This document shows, in pieces, positions 8,933-17,085 of a stretch of DNA of 64,000 bases (position 1 is its first letter; every line of letters begins with the position of its first letter). Origin of the DNA: Anaerolineae bacterium (GTDB lineage: Bacteria > Chloroflexota > Anaerolineae > Aggregatilineales > UBA2796). The translations under genes were made by a program, and so were the position numbers. A model generated the notes under the pieces. The model was not told the origin of the DNA and searched no databases. It saw only the letters and a list, made by a program, of their open reading frames with translations. Location of the stretch: contig JAHBVJ010000006.1 of assembly GCA_019637615.1 (NCBI GenBank), positions 220,196 through 284,195 of the forward strand, written 5' to 3'.

Positions 8933-10156
8933 TTACAAGTCTTCGATCTTCGGCTCAATGAGGTTCCGTTTGCGCGGCAACCCGATCAACAGCCCGACGG
9001 GGCCGAACACGAACAGCCACATCGCGTTGGCTAATCCGGCATGTTCCGCTACGAGGCCGATTACCAGCGGAATGAAACCGCCGACTAAGCCCGCAATGTT
9101 ATTCAGGGTCAGCACCGTGCCGCTCTGGTTGGGCATAGTCGAATACAGATTAGCTTGCAGGATCGCGTACCAGCCCGCGTTGAAGACACCGATGATCGCC
9201 AAACACGCGATCTTGAGCGGCGCGGACGGCACCAGCAAGAAGACGACGAACAGGATCAACTCGACCACCGCGCTCACCCGCAGATAATCGAGGCCGCGCA
9301 CACGCTCAAGCAGCGGGATCAGCAGAAAGTCACCGATCAGCCCGACGCCGATCCAGATGCCGATGGCGAAGGCGGCTTCCCCTTCGCTGACGCCCACCAC
9401 ATCCACGAAATACAGCGCGAGATAGCCGAGCAAAATATCCAGCATCAGGTTCGAGAGTTCGAGCAGCACCAACCAGCGGATCACTTCGAGCCGGCGAAGG
9501 TTCTTCCACGCATTCAGCAGCCCATGTTTGAACGTGAGCGGCGCGCCGTCGCTTTCCGGCCGCGCGTTAGGGAATGGCGTTTGCCATAGGATCATCAACA
9601 CCACGAAGGCCACGCCCGCCCATACGATGTATGCCCAGCGCCACGCGCCGCTCGTGTTCAGAAATACGCTGATGAGCAGCGATCCGGTCAGCATTCCGAC
9701 TGATCCGGCGAACGTCCAACGCGCCATGTTCTGCTCGTGACGGCTGGGATCGGTATCCATGAGCGTGGCTTGCGAGAGGGAGACGAACGCGCCCGAACTG
9801 GGACTGAACACGATCTGCGCGATCAGCAGCGCCAGAAATCCGCCGCTGAAACCCGTCATCAACGAGGCGATGCACACGCCGATTCCGCCGCCGAGTACGA
9901 GGAGTCGCCGTTTCCAGACATCACCGAGAATACCGAGGATCGGCTCGATCAAATTGCCCGCGATGGTCGGGATGCTGAGGAGAATGCCGATCTGTGCATA
10001 GGTGAGATTGAGATCGGTACGCACGATAGGCCATGCCGCCTCGCGCACGCTGAACACGACTTCATCGAGAAACTCAACGATCAGAAAGAGTGTGATGAGC
10101 GGCATGACGCGGCGCATCCGCACCTGCCATTCGGGCGAAAGCGTGGGAAGTTTCAT
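8933..10156 (-). CDS. MFS transporter
   Basis: A 407-residue protein with about 12 hydrophobic helices and MFS-like features: LITLFLIVEFLDEVVFSV at the N-terminus, GNLIEPILGILGDVWKRR as the motif-A-like loop after helix 2, and a second bundle beginning near ELSNLMLDILLGYLALYFVDVVG. It probably moves a small organic solute or drug. It is unrelated in close sequence to the MFS protein at 1260-2477. A -35/-10 pair sits about 200 bases upstream at 10355-10383, suggesting a long 5' leader. Confidence 0.83.
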   Translation of the reverse strand: MKLPTLSPEWQVRMRRVMPLITLFLIVEFLDEVVFSVREAAWPIVRTDLNLTYAQIGILLSIPTIAGNLIEPILGILGDVWKRRLLVLGGGIGVCIASLMTGFSGGFLALLIAQIVFSPSSGAFVSLSQATLMDTDPSRHEQNMARWTFAGSVGMLTGSLLISVFLNTSGAWRWAYIVWAGVAFVVLMILWQTPFPNARPESDGAPLTFKHGLLNAWKNLRRLEVIRWLVLLELSNLMLDILLGYLALYFVDVVGVSEGEAAFAIGIWIGVGLIGDFLLIPLLERVRGLDYLRVSAVVELILFVVFLLVPSAPLKIACLAIIGVFNAGWYAILQANLYSTMPNQSGTVLTLNNIAGLVGGFIPLVIGLVAEHAGLANAMWLFVFGPVGLLIGLPRKRNLIEPKIEDL

Positions 10157-10354
10157 ATTCGGTTGTCCTTTGGATGTTGGGATGGGAACGGAGAATCAAA
10201 AAAGGCCGAGAGCAGCATGCTGACGACCGGAGCAAACGAGGTTATGCAATTAGCCGCGCAAGTTGAGCATCAACCGCCGCTGCGGCACATCGGCAGATCG
10301 TATAGCCCTGCTAAAGCTGCCATCGAACCCCTTAAGTGATGATGAACTGTCCGC

Positions 10355-10383
10355 ATTCTATGACAAATCGCAAGCGGCGTCAA
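10355..10383 (-). promoter_or_regulatory. Candidate sigma-70-type promoter with a long leader before the MFS gene
   Basis: On the minus strand TTGACG (10383-10378) and TAGAAT (10360-10355) are separated by 17 bases. The next downstream start codon is the MFS ATG at 10156, so the leader would be about 190 bases. The leader contains a T6 run (minus strand, near 10201-10196) preceded by the short palindrome AGCATGCT. Apart from this I see no gene or known riboswitch in 10157-10385. Confidence 0.4.
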
Positions 10384-10385
10384 TC

Positions 10386-10787
10386 TTAGACGGCGGCGGC
10401 AACACCTACACGGCGATCCATCAGCAGGGTATGGGCAGCCTCAAGCGTATCCGCCATGAGAATGCGGTTGCGGCGGTTCGCAAACGTCCGATTGGCGACG
10501 TTGATCATGGTATCCATGAAGCGCGGATTGGTAACGATGACGAGCAGTCCAAAATTGGAAGGGGTGCCCATCCGCTTATCGAATGCGCTGAAGTTGGTGA
10601 GCGCGTGGAGCGGCATGGTCGTCACGTTGGAAAAATCCCAGATGGCGTTGACCACGTTGGGCTGTTCAGCGATCAGGGTTTTGGTGGCTAGGTAACAATC
10701 TTCGTGCTCGGCAAACGTCCAGCCTTGAGAAAATTGCACATTGAGGATAGTTTGATCTTGATCGGCCCATTCGTAAAATATGTTCAT
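10386..10787 (-). CDS. Small protein, possible STAS/SpoIIAA-like fold
   Basis: A 133-residue soluble protein with an ATG start. The order of predicted elements (strand TILNVQFSQGW, helix CYLATKTLIAEQP, strand NAIWDFSNVTTMP, helix, strand FGLLVIVTNPR, helix) resembles SpoIIAA-like/STAS domains found in small bacterial proteins. No catalytic motif is evident. It has no tight operon partner: the next gene upstream ends 108 bases away. The fold suggestion is from pattern only. Confidence 0.6.
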   Translation of the reverse strand: MNIFYEWADQDQTILNVQFSQGWTFAEHEDCYLATKTLIAEQPNVVNAIWDFSNVTTMPLHALTNFSAFDKRMGTPSNFGLLVIVTNPRFMDTMINVANRTFANRRNRILMADTLEAAHTLLMDRRVGVAAAV

Positions 10788-10894
10788 TGGCGCTCAATAG
10801 CTCTCGATAATATAGATTAGGATACTATCCACATTATCAATGAGGCTATCTAAACGCCGCATCACAAAAGGATCATCAAGTTATCATGAATATC

Positions 10895-11344
10895 TCACAG
10901 CCGGGTACGAACCACTTTATAGATCGGGTGCAAAACAGTGATGACTTGGGCTAACTGCTGCCCCACCGACTCGACAAAATCCTCATCGAGCTGCATGATC
11001 TCAAGGGTGGTGTAAACCTTCGTCCAACCGCGATCCCACGGCTCTGCCCACCAATCCGCCCCCAATGCGTCGCGCACCTCGAACAAATAGCGATCAAAGC
11101 CAGCCAACAACTGCGTATTTAAGGCGGCATTCCGACTTTCGAAATGAAGCCCGATCTCCATGCGGTTGTCGCCATAGCGCGATGGCAGCTTGACGAGTTC
11201 ATAATGGATGGCCTTGTCGTCATAGTAAACTTGAGATAACCAAGGCATCAGCGCGACATGAAATTTACGCAGCGGCGTAGGAAGATGCGGGCGAGCTGCT
11301 TCGGGCACCAATTTGACGAAGGTGGATAATTTGATAATCGACAT
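10895..11344 (-). CDS. Conserved-looking hypothetical protein
   Basis: A 149-residue soluble protein with ATG at 11344; a GTG six codons upstream is an alternative start. It is rich in Trp and Tyr (MPWLSQVYYDD, ALGADWWAEPWDRGWTKVY). I do not recognise a named family. The repeated aromatic and charged pattern and lack of membrane segments suggest a cytoplasmic protein. It follows a gap of about 100 bases from the epimerase gene at 11450, which is on the same strand and upstream. Confidence 0.6.
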   Translation of the reverse strand: MSIIKLSTFVKLVPEAARPHLPTPLRKFHVALMPWLSQVYYDDKAIHYELVKLPSRYGDNRMEIGLHFESRNAALNTQLLAGFDRYLFEVRDALGADWWAEPWDRGWTKVYTTLEIMQLDEDFVESVGQQLAQVITVLHPIYKVVRTRL

Positions 11345-11405
11345 AAACCGCTTCCCGACCACAGGGTTTATCTTAATTATCCACGGTTGGCGGGGACATT
11401 ACCAA

Positions 11406-11434
11406 CCCCTTCGCCGATCGTGCGGACGAAGGGG
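11406..11434 (-). terminator. Hairpin after the epimerase gene
   Basis: CCCCTTCG (11406-11413) pairs perfectly with CGAAGGGG (11427-11434). It lies 16 bases beyond the stop of the minus-strand epimerase gene and before the next minus-strand gene. It has no clear T-run, so termination is inferred. Confidence 0.45.
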
Positions 11435-11449
11435 CGGCGTTACGGCTGT

Positions 11450-12418
11450 TCAGCCGATCAACGGCTCGGTGATGTGGGTGCTGCGATACCATTCCCATGT
11501 GCGGTGCAAGCCTTCGACCACGCTTACTTTGGGATCGAAGCCGAGCAAGCGACGGGCACGGCTGTTGTCGCAGAAGGTGATCGGCGGTTCGCTGGCGGGC
11601 GCGGGCGCTGTCAAGCGTTCGATCTTGCGCCCCGTCAGTTCCTCGATGATGTCCACGAATTCGGTCATGTTGATCGGGTTGCCACGTCCCAGATTGACGA
11701 CTTCGTAGCCGAGCGGGCGATCCAGAGCAGCGGTCACACCATCCACAATATCATCGATGTACGTCCAATCGCGCCCCAATTTGCCGTCATCAAAGAGCGT
11801 GATGGGGGTGCCTTGTACAGCGGCTTCGATCACTTTCATCGGCATCATGTCGGGGCGGCCTTGCGGGCCATAGACGTTGAAGAAGCGCACACAGGTCACA
11901 TTCAGCTTGAATTGGTGATGATACGAATGCGCCATGATCTCGGCGGCGCGCTTGCTGGCAGGATACGGCGCAAGCGGATGATCGGCGGCGTCTTCTTCCA
12001 CGAAGGGCAACCGCTGCGTAATGCCATAGACGGACGAGGTGGAGGCTAACACGAACTGCTCGATGGTATGTCGGCGGGCAGCTTCCAGCAAGTTCAACGT
12101 GCCCATCACGTTGACATCGAAATACAGATGTGCTTCATTCACTGATGAGCGCACGCCCGCCATCGCCGCCAGATGCGCGATCCGCGTGATGTTGTGATCG
12201 ATAACTATTCGTTCGACCAAGTCTTTGTCGCGGACATCGCCTTCGATGACCGTTACGGTCGGATCACCGGCGAAGGCGTCGGCATTTTTCCGCTTGAGCG
12301 CAGGGTCGTAATAGGTATTGAAGTTATCGAGGATAACGAGCGGTTCGTCCTGCTTCCGCAGCGCTAACGCTAACCGACTTCCGATAAAACCCGCCCCACC
12401 TGTGATTAATACCGTCAA
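11450..12418 (-). CDS. UDP-glucuronate 4-epimerase-like NAD-dependent epimerase
   Basis: A 322-residue extended SDR starting right at the Rossmann motif (ITGGAGFIGSRLALAL). The segment LDNFNTYYDPALKR is characteristic of UDP-glucuronic acid 4-epimerases, in which NxYYDxxLK follows the first strand. The catalytic YxxxK is YPASK, and VRFFNVYGPQGRPDMMP completes the family signature. It would supply UDP-galacturonate or a related nucleotide sugar for surface polysaccharide. Two more epimerase/SDR genes occur in the window but not next to it. The substrate is inferred from family resemblance. Confidence 0.85.
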   Translation of the reverse strand: MTVLITGGAGFIGSRLALALRKQDEPLVILDNFNTYYDPALKRKNADAFAGDPTVTVIEGDVRDKDLVERIVIDHNITRIAHLAAMAGVRSSVNEAHLYFDVNVMGTLNLLEAARRHTIEQFVLASTSSVYGITQRLPFVEEDAADHPLAPYPASKRAAEIMAHSYHHQFKLNVTCVRFFNVYGPQGRPDMMPMKVIEAAVQGTPITLFDDGKLGRDWTYIDDIVDGVTAALDRPLGYEVVNLGRGNPINMTEFVDIIEELTGRKIERLTAPAPASEPPITFCDNSRARRLLGFDPKVSVVEGLHRTWEWYRSTHITEPLIG

Positions 12419-12573
12419 AAATCACCTCGCTACCATCTCATTGACGCCCATTTACAAAGTTCATTTTACATGAATATCCAGAATTACATGACCTGCGGAA
12501 TGCCTGTGAAAGGCCGCGAATGGACATCTTTCCATATATCAATGATAACGCGCGACGGGTAGGGCGTGCATGT

Positions 12574-13305
12574 TCACTTGTCGTTAGGCTTGGGCGAACC
12601 TAAGCGCTTTTTCTCGCCGCGTTCTAACTTCTTGATGCTTTCCACGTTGGGCAAATCTTCTGGCATTGTACCGCCAAGTTCGGCAATTGCCCGCCGTACC
12701 ACGACGCCCGCTTGATAATGCACTTGGTTCGCGTTCTCTTTGCCCTGAATATTGTCACGTCGCAATTTTTCTTCGGCCTGTGTACTGCGGAATAAATTGG
12801 CGGCAAGTTCCGTCGTGCCCATGTGATCGAGGATATGCTGACTCTTCTTCAACTTCTTTTTGCGGTGAATATCCTCAGCAGTGAGGCCATTGTATAAGCC
12901 TTGATAGCTCTGATCTGAAAGTTCTTGACGACGTGTTTGCATGGCAAAATAGGTTTGTGCTTGTGCTACCGCCGTTTTCGATGCGTCAGCATTTTGGATG
13001 ACCAGATAACAGGCGTAACGGGAGAGATGCATATCTTCAATTTCACGTTTTACATCTGAATCATTGGTAATGATCTTAATCGCTGGAAATAGATGATCAG
13101 CCGGATCATCACCGCTATTTTCACAAGCAGTCCGCGCCTTAAGGAGAACATTCTTGAAGTTCCGCCAACTGCCATATTCCAGAATTGGCATCAAATCGCG
13201 CGCTGACCAGAATTCGTTACCATCTGGATCGCTCTGCTTGATCTGCTCAAATGGAGATTGAGAGCTTAACGATTCATCATCCTGATCATTCGTAGAATTA
13301 GTCAT
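12574..13305 (-). CDS. dinD: DinD-like DNA-damage-inducible protein
   Basis: A 243-residue protein. The N-terminal half has the BRO-N-like pattern seen in DinD (GNEFWSARDLMPILEYGSWRNFKNVLLKARTACENSG). The middle has the DinD signature LSRYACYLVIQNADASKTAVAQAQTYFAMQTRRQE. The C-terminal part is charged and helical. In E. coli DinD is SOS-induced and inhibits RecA filament activity. The start is set at ATG 13305; an ATG-rich stretch lies just upstream. A TATAAT at 13358-13353 (minus strand) is a likely -10 element, about 48 bases upstream. Base composition is lower in G+C than the neighbours, so horizontal acquisition is possible. Confidence 0.88.
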   Translation of the reverse strand: MTNSTNDQDDESLSSQSPFEQIKQSDPDGNEFWSARDLMPILEYGSWRNFKNVLLKARTACENSGDDPADHLFPAIKIITNDSDVKREIEDMHLSRYACYLVIQNADASKTAVAQAQTYFAMQTRRQELSDQSYQGLYNGLTAEDIHRKKKLKKSQHILDHMGTTELAANLFRSTQAEEKLRRDNIQGKENANQVHYQAGVVVRRAIAELGGTMPEDLPNVESIKKLERGEKKRLGSPKPNDK

Positions 13306-13439
13306 GATACGTATTACCATCAGCAAATAAATCTGTACAAATAGCCGGATAAATTATAGCGTAGATTTCTGTCATCAAGAGGAACAGTACGGAGCGCAGC
13401 TTCGATTGCGTGCTACGCTCCAGTAGCGCAGAGAGGAGC

Positions 13440-14507
13440 TTACCGCAGGGCTTCCCACACTTCGAGTTTGGTGGTTAGACGGCGGATCACCTCGTCGGTG
13501 AATTCGGAGGTGGTGGCATGGCCGCCCAGATCGGCGGTCTTGATGCCTTGATGCACAGCTTCGAGCGTAGCCTCATAGATGGCGCGGCTGACGCGCTGTA
13601 CGGCTACTTCTTCGACGTGCGAGAGCAGCGCCGCCCCCGCCAAAATCATCGCCATCGGGTTGGCGACATTTTTGCCCTGCAAACTCGGCGCGGTACCATG
13701 TGGCGCTTCGGTGACAACCACTTTCACCTTGAAGTCATTATCCAACGCCAGAATCTGCGACTCCGCCCCCGCAATCGAGCCGAACATCTTCAGCACGAGG
13801 TCGGACATCACATCGCCGTCGCGGTTGAGCGTAGGGATCACCAGCGACTCGCCGGACGCATCCAGCAGCAGCGCATACGTGGCGTCGATCAACTGCGGAT
13901 CGTAGATCACGCTTGGATAACGCTTGGCGGCGGCGTCTAATTCTTCTTTGAACATGCCTTCGTAGGTGGGGCTGACGGTGAACTTTGGCCCGCCGAAGAC
14001 CTTCGCGCCGACGCGGGAAGCATAGCGGAACGAATACTCCGCCACGATGCGACAGGTACGGCGCGACAGTTTCTCGGTGCGGTAGGACATCTCGTCCAAG
14101 CCTTCGCCTTCGCGCCATTCTTTGGCGTTGTAGGCGTCATCCACTGCCATCCGTACGACGGCAATCGGCGCATGGACACCGCCAAACGGACGCACCGAGG
14201 GGATACGCCGCCCCGTACGCAGGATGATCTGCCCGCCGATGGCTTCGCGCAGGATAGCGTTGGGGCTGCCAACGTCGCCTTTTTGCTCTGGCGTGATCGT
14301 AGCGGCTTTGATGCCGAGACCATGCTGATTGAGCGCGGCGGCGGCATCCAAGACGACCTGATTTTTGGTCGCACGCCGATTTTCCAGCGAGAGATCAAAG
14401 GGCAAGAATACCAAGTCAAGGCTTGGTACACTTCTTAGGACACGCAGCGCTTCATCTAGCAGCTCTTGTCCGGTTTGGTCGCCTTCTAAGACGACGACAG
14501 TTCGCAT
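13440..14507 (-). CDS. Isocitrate/isopropylmalate dehydrogenase family protein
   Basis: A 355-residue NAD(P)-dependent beta-decarboxylating dehydrogenase. Family marks are: substrate-loop region AILREAIGGQIILRTGRRI, the metal/cofactor region DGDVMSDLVLKMFGSIAGAES with paired Asp, and the nucleotide-binding segment HGTAPSLQGKNVANP. It could oxidise isocitrate, 3-isopropylmalate or tartrate/homoisocitrate-like substrates; sequence reading alone does not decide. The ATG at 14507 is used; TTG at 14513 is better placed relative to AGGAAA. It begins 12 bases after the stop of the receiver-domain gene and is probably in the same transcript. Confidence 0.85.
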   Translation of the reverse strand: MRTVVVLEGDQTGQELLDEALRVLRSVPSLDLVFLPFDLSLENRRATKNQVVLDAAAALNQHGLGIKAATITPEQKGDVGSPNAILREAIGGQIILRTGRRIPSVRPFGGVHAPIAVVRMAVDDAYNAKEWREGEGLDEMSYRTEKLSRRTCRIVAEYSFRYASRVGAKVFGGPKFTVSPTYEGMFKEELDAAAKRYPSVIYDPQLIDATYALLLDASGESLVIPTLNRDGDVMSDLVLKMFGSIAGAESQILALDNDFKVKVVVTEAPHGTAPSLQGKNVANPMAMILAGAALLSHVEEVAVQRVSRAIYEATLEAVHQGIKTADLGGHATTSEFTDEVIRRLTTKLEVWEALR

Positions 14508-14519
14508 CGGCAAGGCTAA

Positions 14520-15170
14520 TTATTTCCTTTCTTCGGTAGCAGGCGCAGTACTCTGATCGGCGTTGGCAGTAGGGTTCAGGCGATCAGGGTTCAATTTGGC
14601 GGTTTTCTTGGTAGCGGCATTGGCGTGAGGATATAACCGTCCCGTCGTCGGTCGCGTATCCTCGGGTTTCGGCGTCAATGGTGCTGTCTTGGGCAAAGCG
14701 GGCGGGCGCATGATGCGACCAGCGGTTGGTTTATCGGATGGCAGCGGCGGTAAGATGCCCGTTTTGCCGCGCAGCAACCCCGTCTGCGGCAGTGGACGAT
14801 TCGGATCCATGTTCAAGGCGCGCTGTACCCCGTTAATCAAGCCGTCCATGCTGACGGGTTTGAACAGCACGAAATCCGCGCCCGCTTCCTTGCGCCGATC
14901 TTCCAGATCGAGCGCGGGATAGGCCGTTACGAAAATGATCGGCAGTCCTAGCGTAGCAGGATGTAAACGCATGATTTTGCACAGCGTGAAGCCATCAAGA
15001 TACGGCATCATGATGTCCAGCAGCACGCAGTCGGGGCGTTCGAGTTCTGCCATCATCAAGGCGTCGGTAGAGTTCAGCACGGTGATGACATCGTAGCCCG
15101 CCATCTCCAAGATGACGCGGAACAGATCGAGCGTTTCTATTTCGTCGTCAACAACTAGCACACGGGTCAT
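14520..15170 (-). CDS. Single-domain response regulator with long Pro/Thr-rich tail
   Basis: A 216-residue protein. Residues 1-118 form a receiver domain: acidic pair Asp8/Asp9, phospho-acceptor Asp52 (LLDIMMP), Thr82 (FVTAYP) and Lys104 (LFKP). No output domain follows. Residues 120-216 are low in complexity, rich in Pro, Thr, Lys and Ala, with repeated TGLL/TGIL and TAGR/TTGR elements, and are probably disordered. The partner kinase is not in the window. It lies 10 bases after a small membrane-protein gene and just before the dehydrogenase gene, so all three may form one transcript. Confidence 0.88.
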   Translation of the reverse strand: MTRVLVVDDEIETLDLFRVILEMAGYDVITVLNSTDALMMAELERPDCVLLDIMMPYLDGFTLCKIMRLHPATLGLPIIFVTAYPALDLEDRRKEAGADFVLFKPVSMDGLINGVQRALNMDPNRPLPQTGLLRGKTGILPPLPSDKPTAGRIMRPPALPKTAPLTPKPEDTRPTTGRLYPHANAATKKTAKLNPDRLNPTANADQSTAPATEERK

Positions 15171-15180
15171 GGTTTCTCGC

Positions 15181-15579
15181 TTAAAATAACCCCAGCAGCA
15201 TCGCCGGGTTCAGGATGACGTTGCGCTGCGCCGTCGAAACCGCCGCCAACGCCGTGAAGATCGCGATGCCAGCGAAAATGGCGGCTGCCTGCCGGTCGTC
15301 ACGTCCGCGCAGCATAGCGAACGTTCCGGGCAGTACGAGGATGAAGTACGCCTCGTAAAGCCAGTACACCGTGCGAAATTGTGCGCCCCCCACAGCCCGG
15401 ATGATGCCGATGATCAGGCTAACGGCGGCTAACATCGAAGCTAACCACATCGCGCCCCAAAAATTACCGCTCAATGGCTGATCGCGCAGCCAGAGCATCC
15501 CTGCCCAGATGCCCAACGCCAAGCAATACAAGATGTAGGCGTTGTTCAAGATGACAGTCAACGGTGCTAACGATTCCAT
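15181..15579 (-). CDS. Small membrane protein with four helices
   Basis: A 132-residue hydrophobic protein with four predicted membrane helices (YILYCLALGIWAGMLWL, AMWLASMLAAVSLIIGIIRAV, EAYFILVLPGTFAML, IFAGIAIFTALAAV). I do not recognise a family. It is the first gene of a likely operon with the response regulator and the dehydrogenase, 10 bases downstream. A candidate promoter precedes it. Confidence 0.7.
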   Translation of the reverse strand: MESLAPLTVILNNAYILYCLALGIWAGMLWLRDQPLSGNFWGAMWLASMLAAVSLIIGIIRAVGGAQFRTVYWLYEAYFILVLPGTFAMLRGRDDRQAAAIFAGIAIFTALAAVSTAQRNVILNPAMLLGLF

Positions 15580-15611
15580 ACATGCTCACAGACTTGGCTT
15601 AAAGTGGGGGA

Positions 15612-15639
15612 ATTATAGCACACGGTTAGGCTGATTGAA
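15612..15639 (-). promoter_or_regulatory. Candidate promoter upstream of the membrane-protein/response-regulator operon
   Basis: On the minus strand TTCAAT (15639-15634) and a perfect TATAAT (15617-15612) are 16 bases apart, 33 bases before the ATG at 15579. The -35 match is weak. Confidence 0.42.
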
Positions 15640-15737
15640 TGATAGCTGGCTAGGCATGTCAGCAGCCTAACATTGCGCACACTATTAGTATGTTAGGGGG
15701 CAATGCAAGGGGATTGCAATGCGCTGCGATGGGTTTG

Positions 15738-16466
15738 TTATACGCTCTGCCCCGCCGCAATTTTTAGCGCTTCCCGCAGGTCGAGGCGTCCCGCGTACAG
15801 TGATTTGCCGAGGATAGCGCCAGCGATCTGTCCCGTCGCTTTTAGCGCGATGATGTCCTCGATCCCGCTGACGCCACCCGACGCGATCACGTTGAGCTGC
15901 GTTTGCTGCGCCAGTTCGACAGTAGCAGCGACGTTGACACCCGTCAGCTCACCGTCGCGGATCACATCGGTGTACAGCGCGTGACGCAAGCCGAGCGCAT
16001 ACAAGCGCTGCCCAAGCTCCACCGAGGTCACGTCGCTCACGGTTTGCCAGCCGCGCGTGGTGACTTTGCCATTTTTGGCGTCCAGCGCCACGCTGACGGC
16101 ATCCGCGCCATATTCGGAGACCAGCGCGCCGATGATGTCGGGCTGATCGACGGCGAGGGTGCCGATCACGATGCGGCTGACGCCCAGATCGAAGGCGCGG
16201 GCGACATCCTCGCGGGAACGCAGCCCGCCGCCGAACTGGATCGGCACACCGAGCGCCGCTAACTGCTGGACGATCTGCTCGTTAGCATTGTCCAGCGCGA
16301 ACGCCCCATCGAGGTTGACGACGTGCAACCATTGCGCCCCCGCCTCGATCCACTGACGCCCCGTCGCGACGGGATCGGTACTGTAGACGGTCATCTGCTT
16401 GAGGTCGCCTTGCTGCAAGCGCACCACTTGACCGGATTTGAGATCGAGGGCGGGATACAACAGCAC
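15738..16466 (-). CDS. hisA: HisA, ProFAR isomerase of histidine biosynthesis
   Basis: A 242-residue TIM-barrel enzyme that converts ProFAR to PRFAR in histidine synthesis. Catalytic Asp8 (YPALDLKSGQVVRL) and Asp167 (YTDVIRDG) are present. Phosphate-binding motifs occur at FGGGLRS (residues 78-84) and ASGGVSGIEDI in the second half. The length is normal. Its ATG follows the hisH stop by two bases. No hisF is visible downstream; HisH needs HisF, so that gene must be elsewhere. The near match to TrpF-type dual isomerases (PriA) cannot be excluded by eye but HisA is the simplest call. Confidence 0.95.
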   Translation of the reverse strand: MLLYPALDLKSGQVVRLQQGDLKQMTVYSTDPVATGRQWIEAGAQWLHVVNLDGAFALDNANEQIVQQLAALGVPIQFGGGLRSREDVARAFDLGVSRIVIGTLAVDQPDIIGALVSEYGADAVSVALDAKNGKVTTRGWQTVSDVTSVELGQRLYALGLRHALYTDVIRDGELTGVNVAATVELAQQTQLNVIASGGVSGIEDIIALKATGQIAGAILGKSLYAGRLDLREALKIAAGQSV

Positions 16467-16468
16467 GG

Positions 16469-17074
16469 TTACATCTCCAAGAAATTTTTGAGCAGAGTTA
16501 AGCCGCTGTGATGACTCTTTTCGGGGTGGAACTGCGCGCCGAAGACGTTATCGCAGCCGACCACCGCCGGAAACTCGATTCCGTAGTCCGACGACGCGAT
16601 CAGCAGTTCAGGACGGGGCAGTTGCGCATAATAACTGTGGACGAAATACGCATAGCTACCAGAATTGACGCCATTGAGCAGCGGCGAGTCGCCTGCGTGC
16701 AGTAGTTGATTCCAGCCGATATGCGGCACTTTCGGCCCATCGACGGGGAAGCGCACAATCGTGCCGGGGAGCAAGCCCAAGCCTTCATAATCGCCCATCT
16801 CCTCACTGCGCTCGAACAACATCTGCATCCCCAAGCACACGCCGAGGATCGGGACGCCTTTGGCAGCGTACATGCGCAGTGGTTCGATGAAACCGTGTGT
16901 GCGTAGATGGTTCATGCCTGCTTCAAACGCGCCGACACCGGGGAGAATGATCTTATCCGCGCCCACCAGATCGTCAGGAGTCTCCGCGATCTTGATATTA
17001 GCGCCCACATGCCGCAGCGAATTCGAAATGCTGCGTAAATTGGCGACACCAGAATCAATGACAGCAGTTAGCAT
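16469..17074 (-). CDS. hisH: HisH, glutaminase subunit of imidazole glycerol phosphate synthase
   Basis: A 201-residue class I glutamine amidotransferase. The catalytic triad is Cys80 (GVCLGMQ), His183 and Glu185 (FHPEKS). The HisH-specific segment PHIGWNQL and the PGVGAF motif are present. It makes ammonia for HisF, which joins it to PRFAR to give IGP and AICAR. It is followed by hisA two bases later and preceded 11 bases upstream by a secreted-protein gene that is not a histidine gene. Confidence 0.96.
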   Translation of the reverse strand: MLTAVIDSGVANLRSISNSLRHVGANIKIAETPDDLVGADKIILPGVGAFEAGMNHLRTHGFIEPLRMYAAKGVPILGVCLGMQMLFERSEEMGDYEGLGLLPGTIVRFPVDGPKVPHIGWNQLLHAGDSPLLNGVNSGSYAYFVHSYYAQLPRPELLIASSDYGIEFPAVVGCDNVFGAQFHPEKSHHSGLTLLKNFLEM

Positions 17075-17085
17075 AGCACGATACC

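Noticed and set aside
10263..10691. A 142-codon plus-strand frame opposite the small STAS-like gene
   Set aside because: It is a shadow of the minus-strand gene and its codons mirror the complement; no domain is seen.
13391..13421. GGAGCG/CGCTCC hairpin after the dehydrogenase gene
   Set aside because: Six-base stem with a large loop and no T-run; may be chance.
15660..15720. CTAACAT/ATGTTAG inverted repeat and GCAATGC direct repeats after hisA
   Set aside because: The stem is only 7 bp with a 16-base loop and no T-run; not strong enough to list as a feature.
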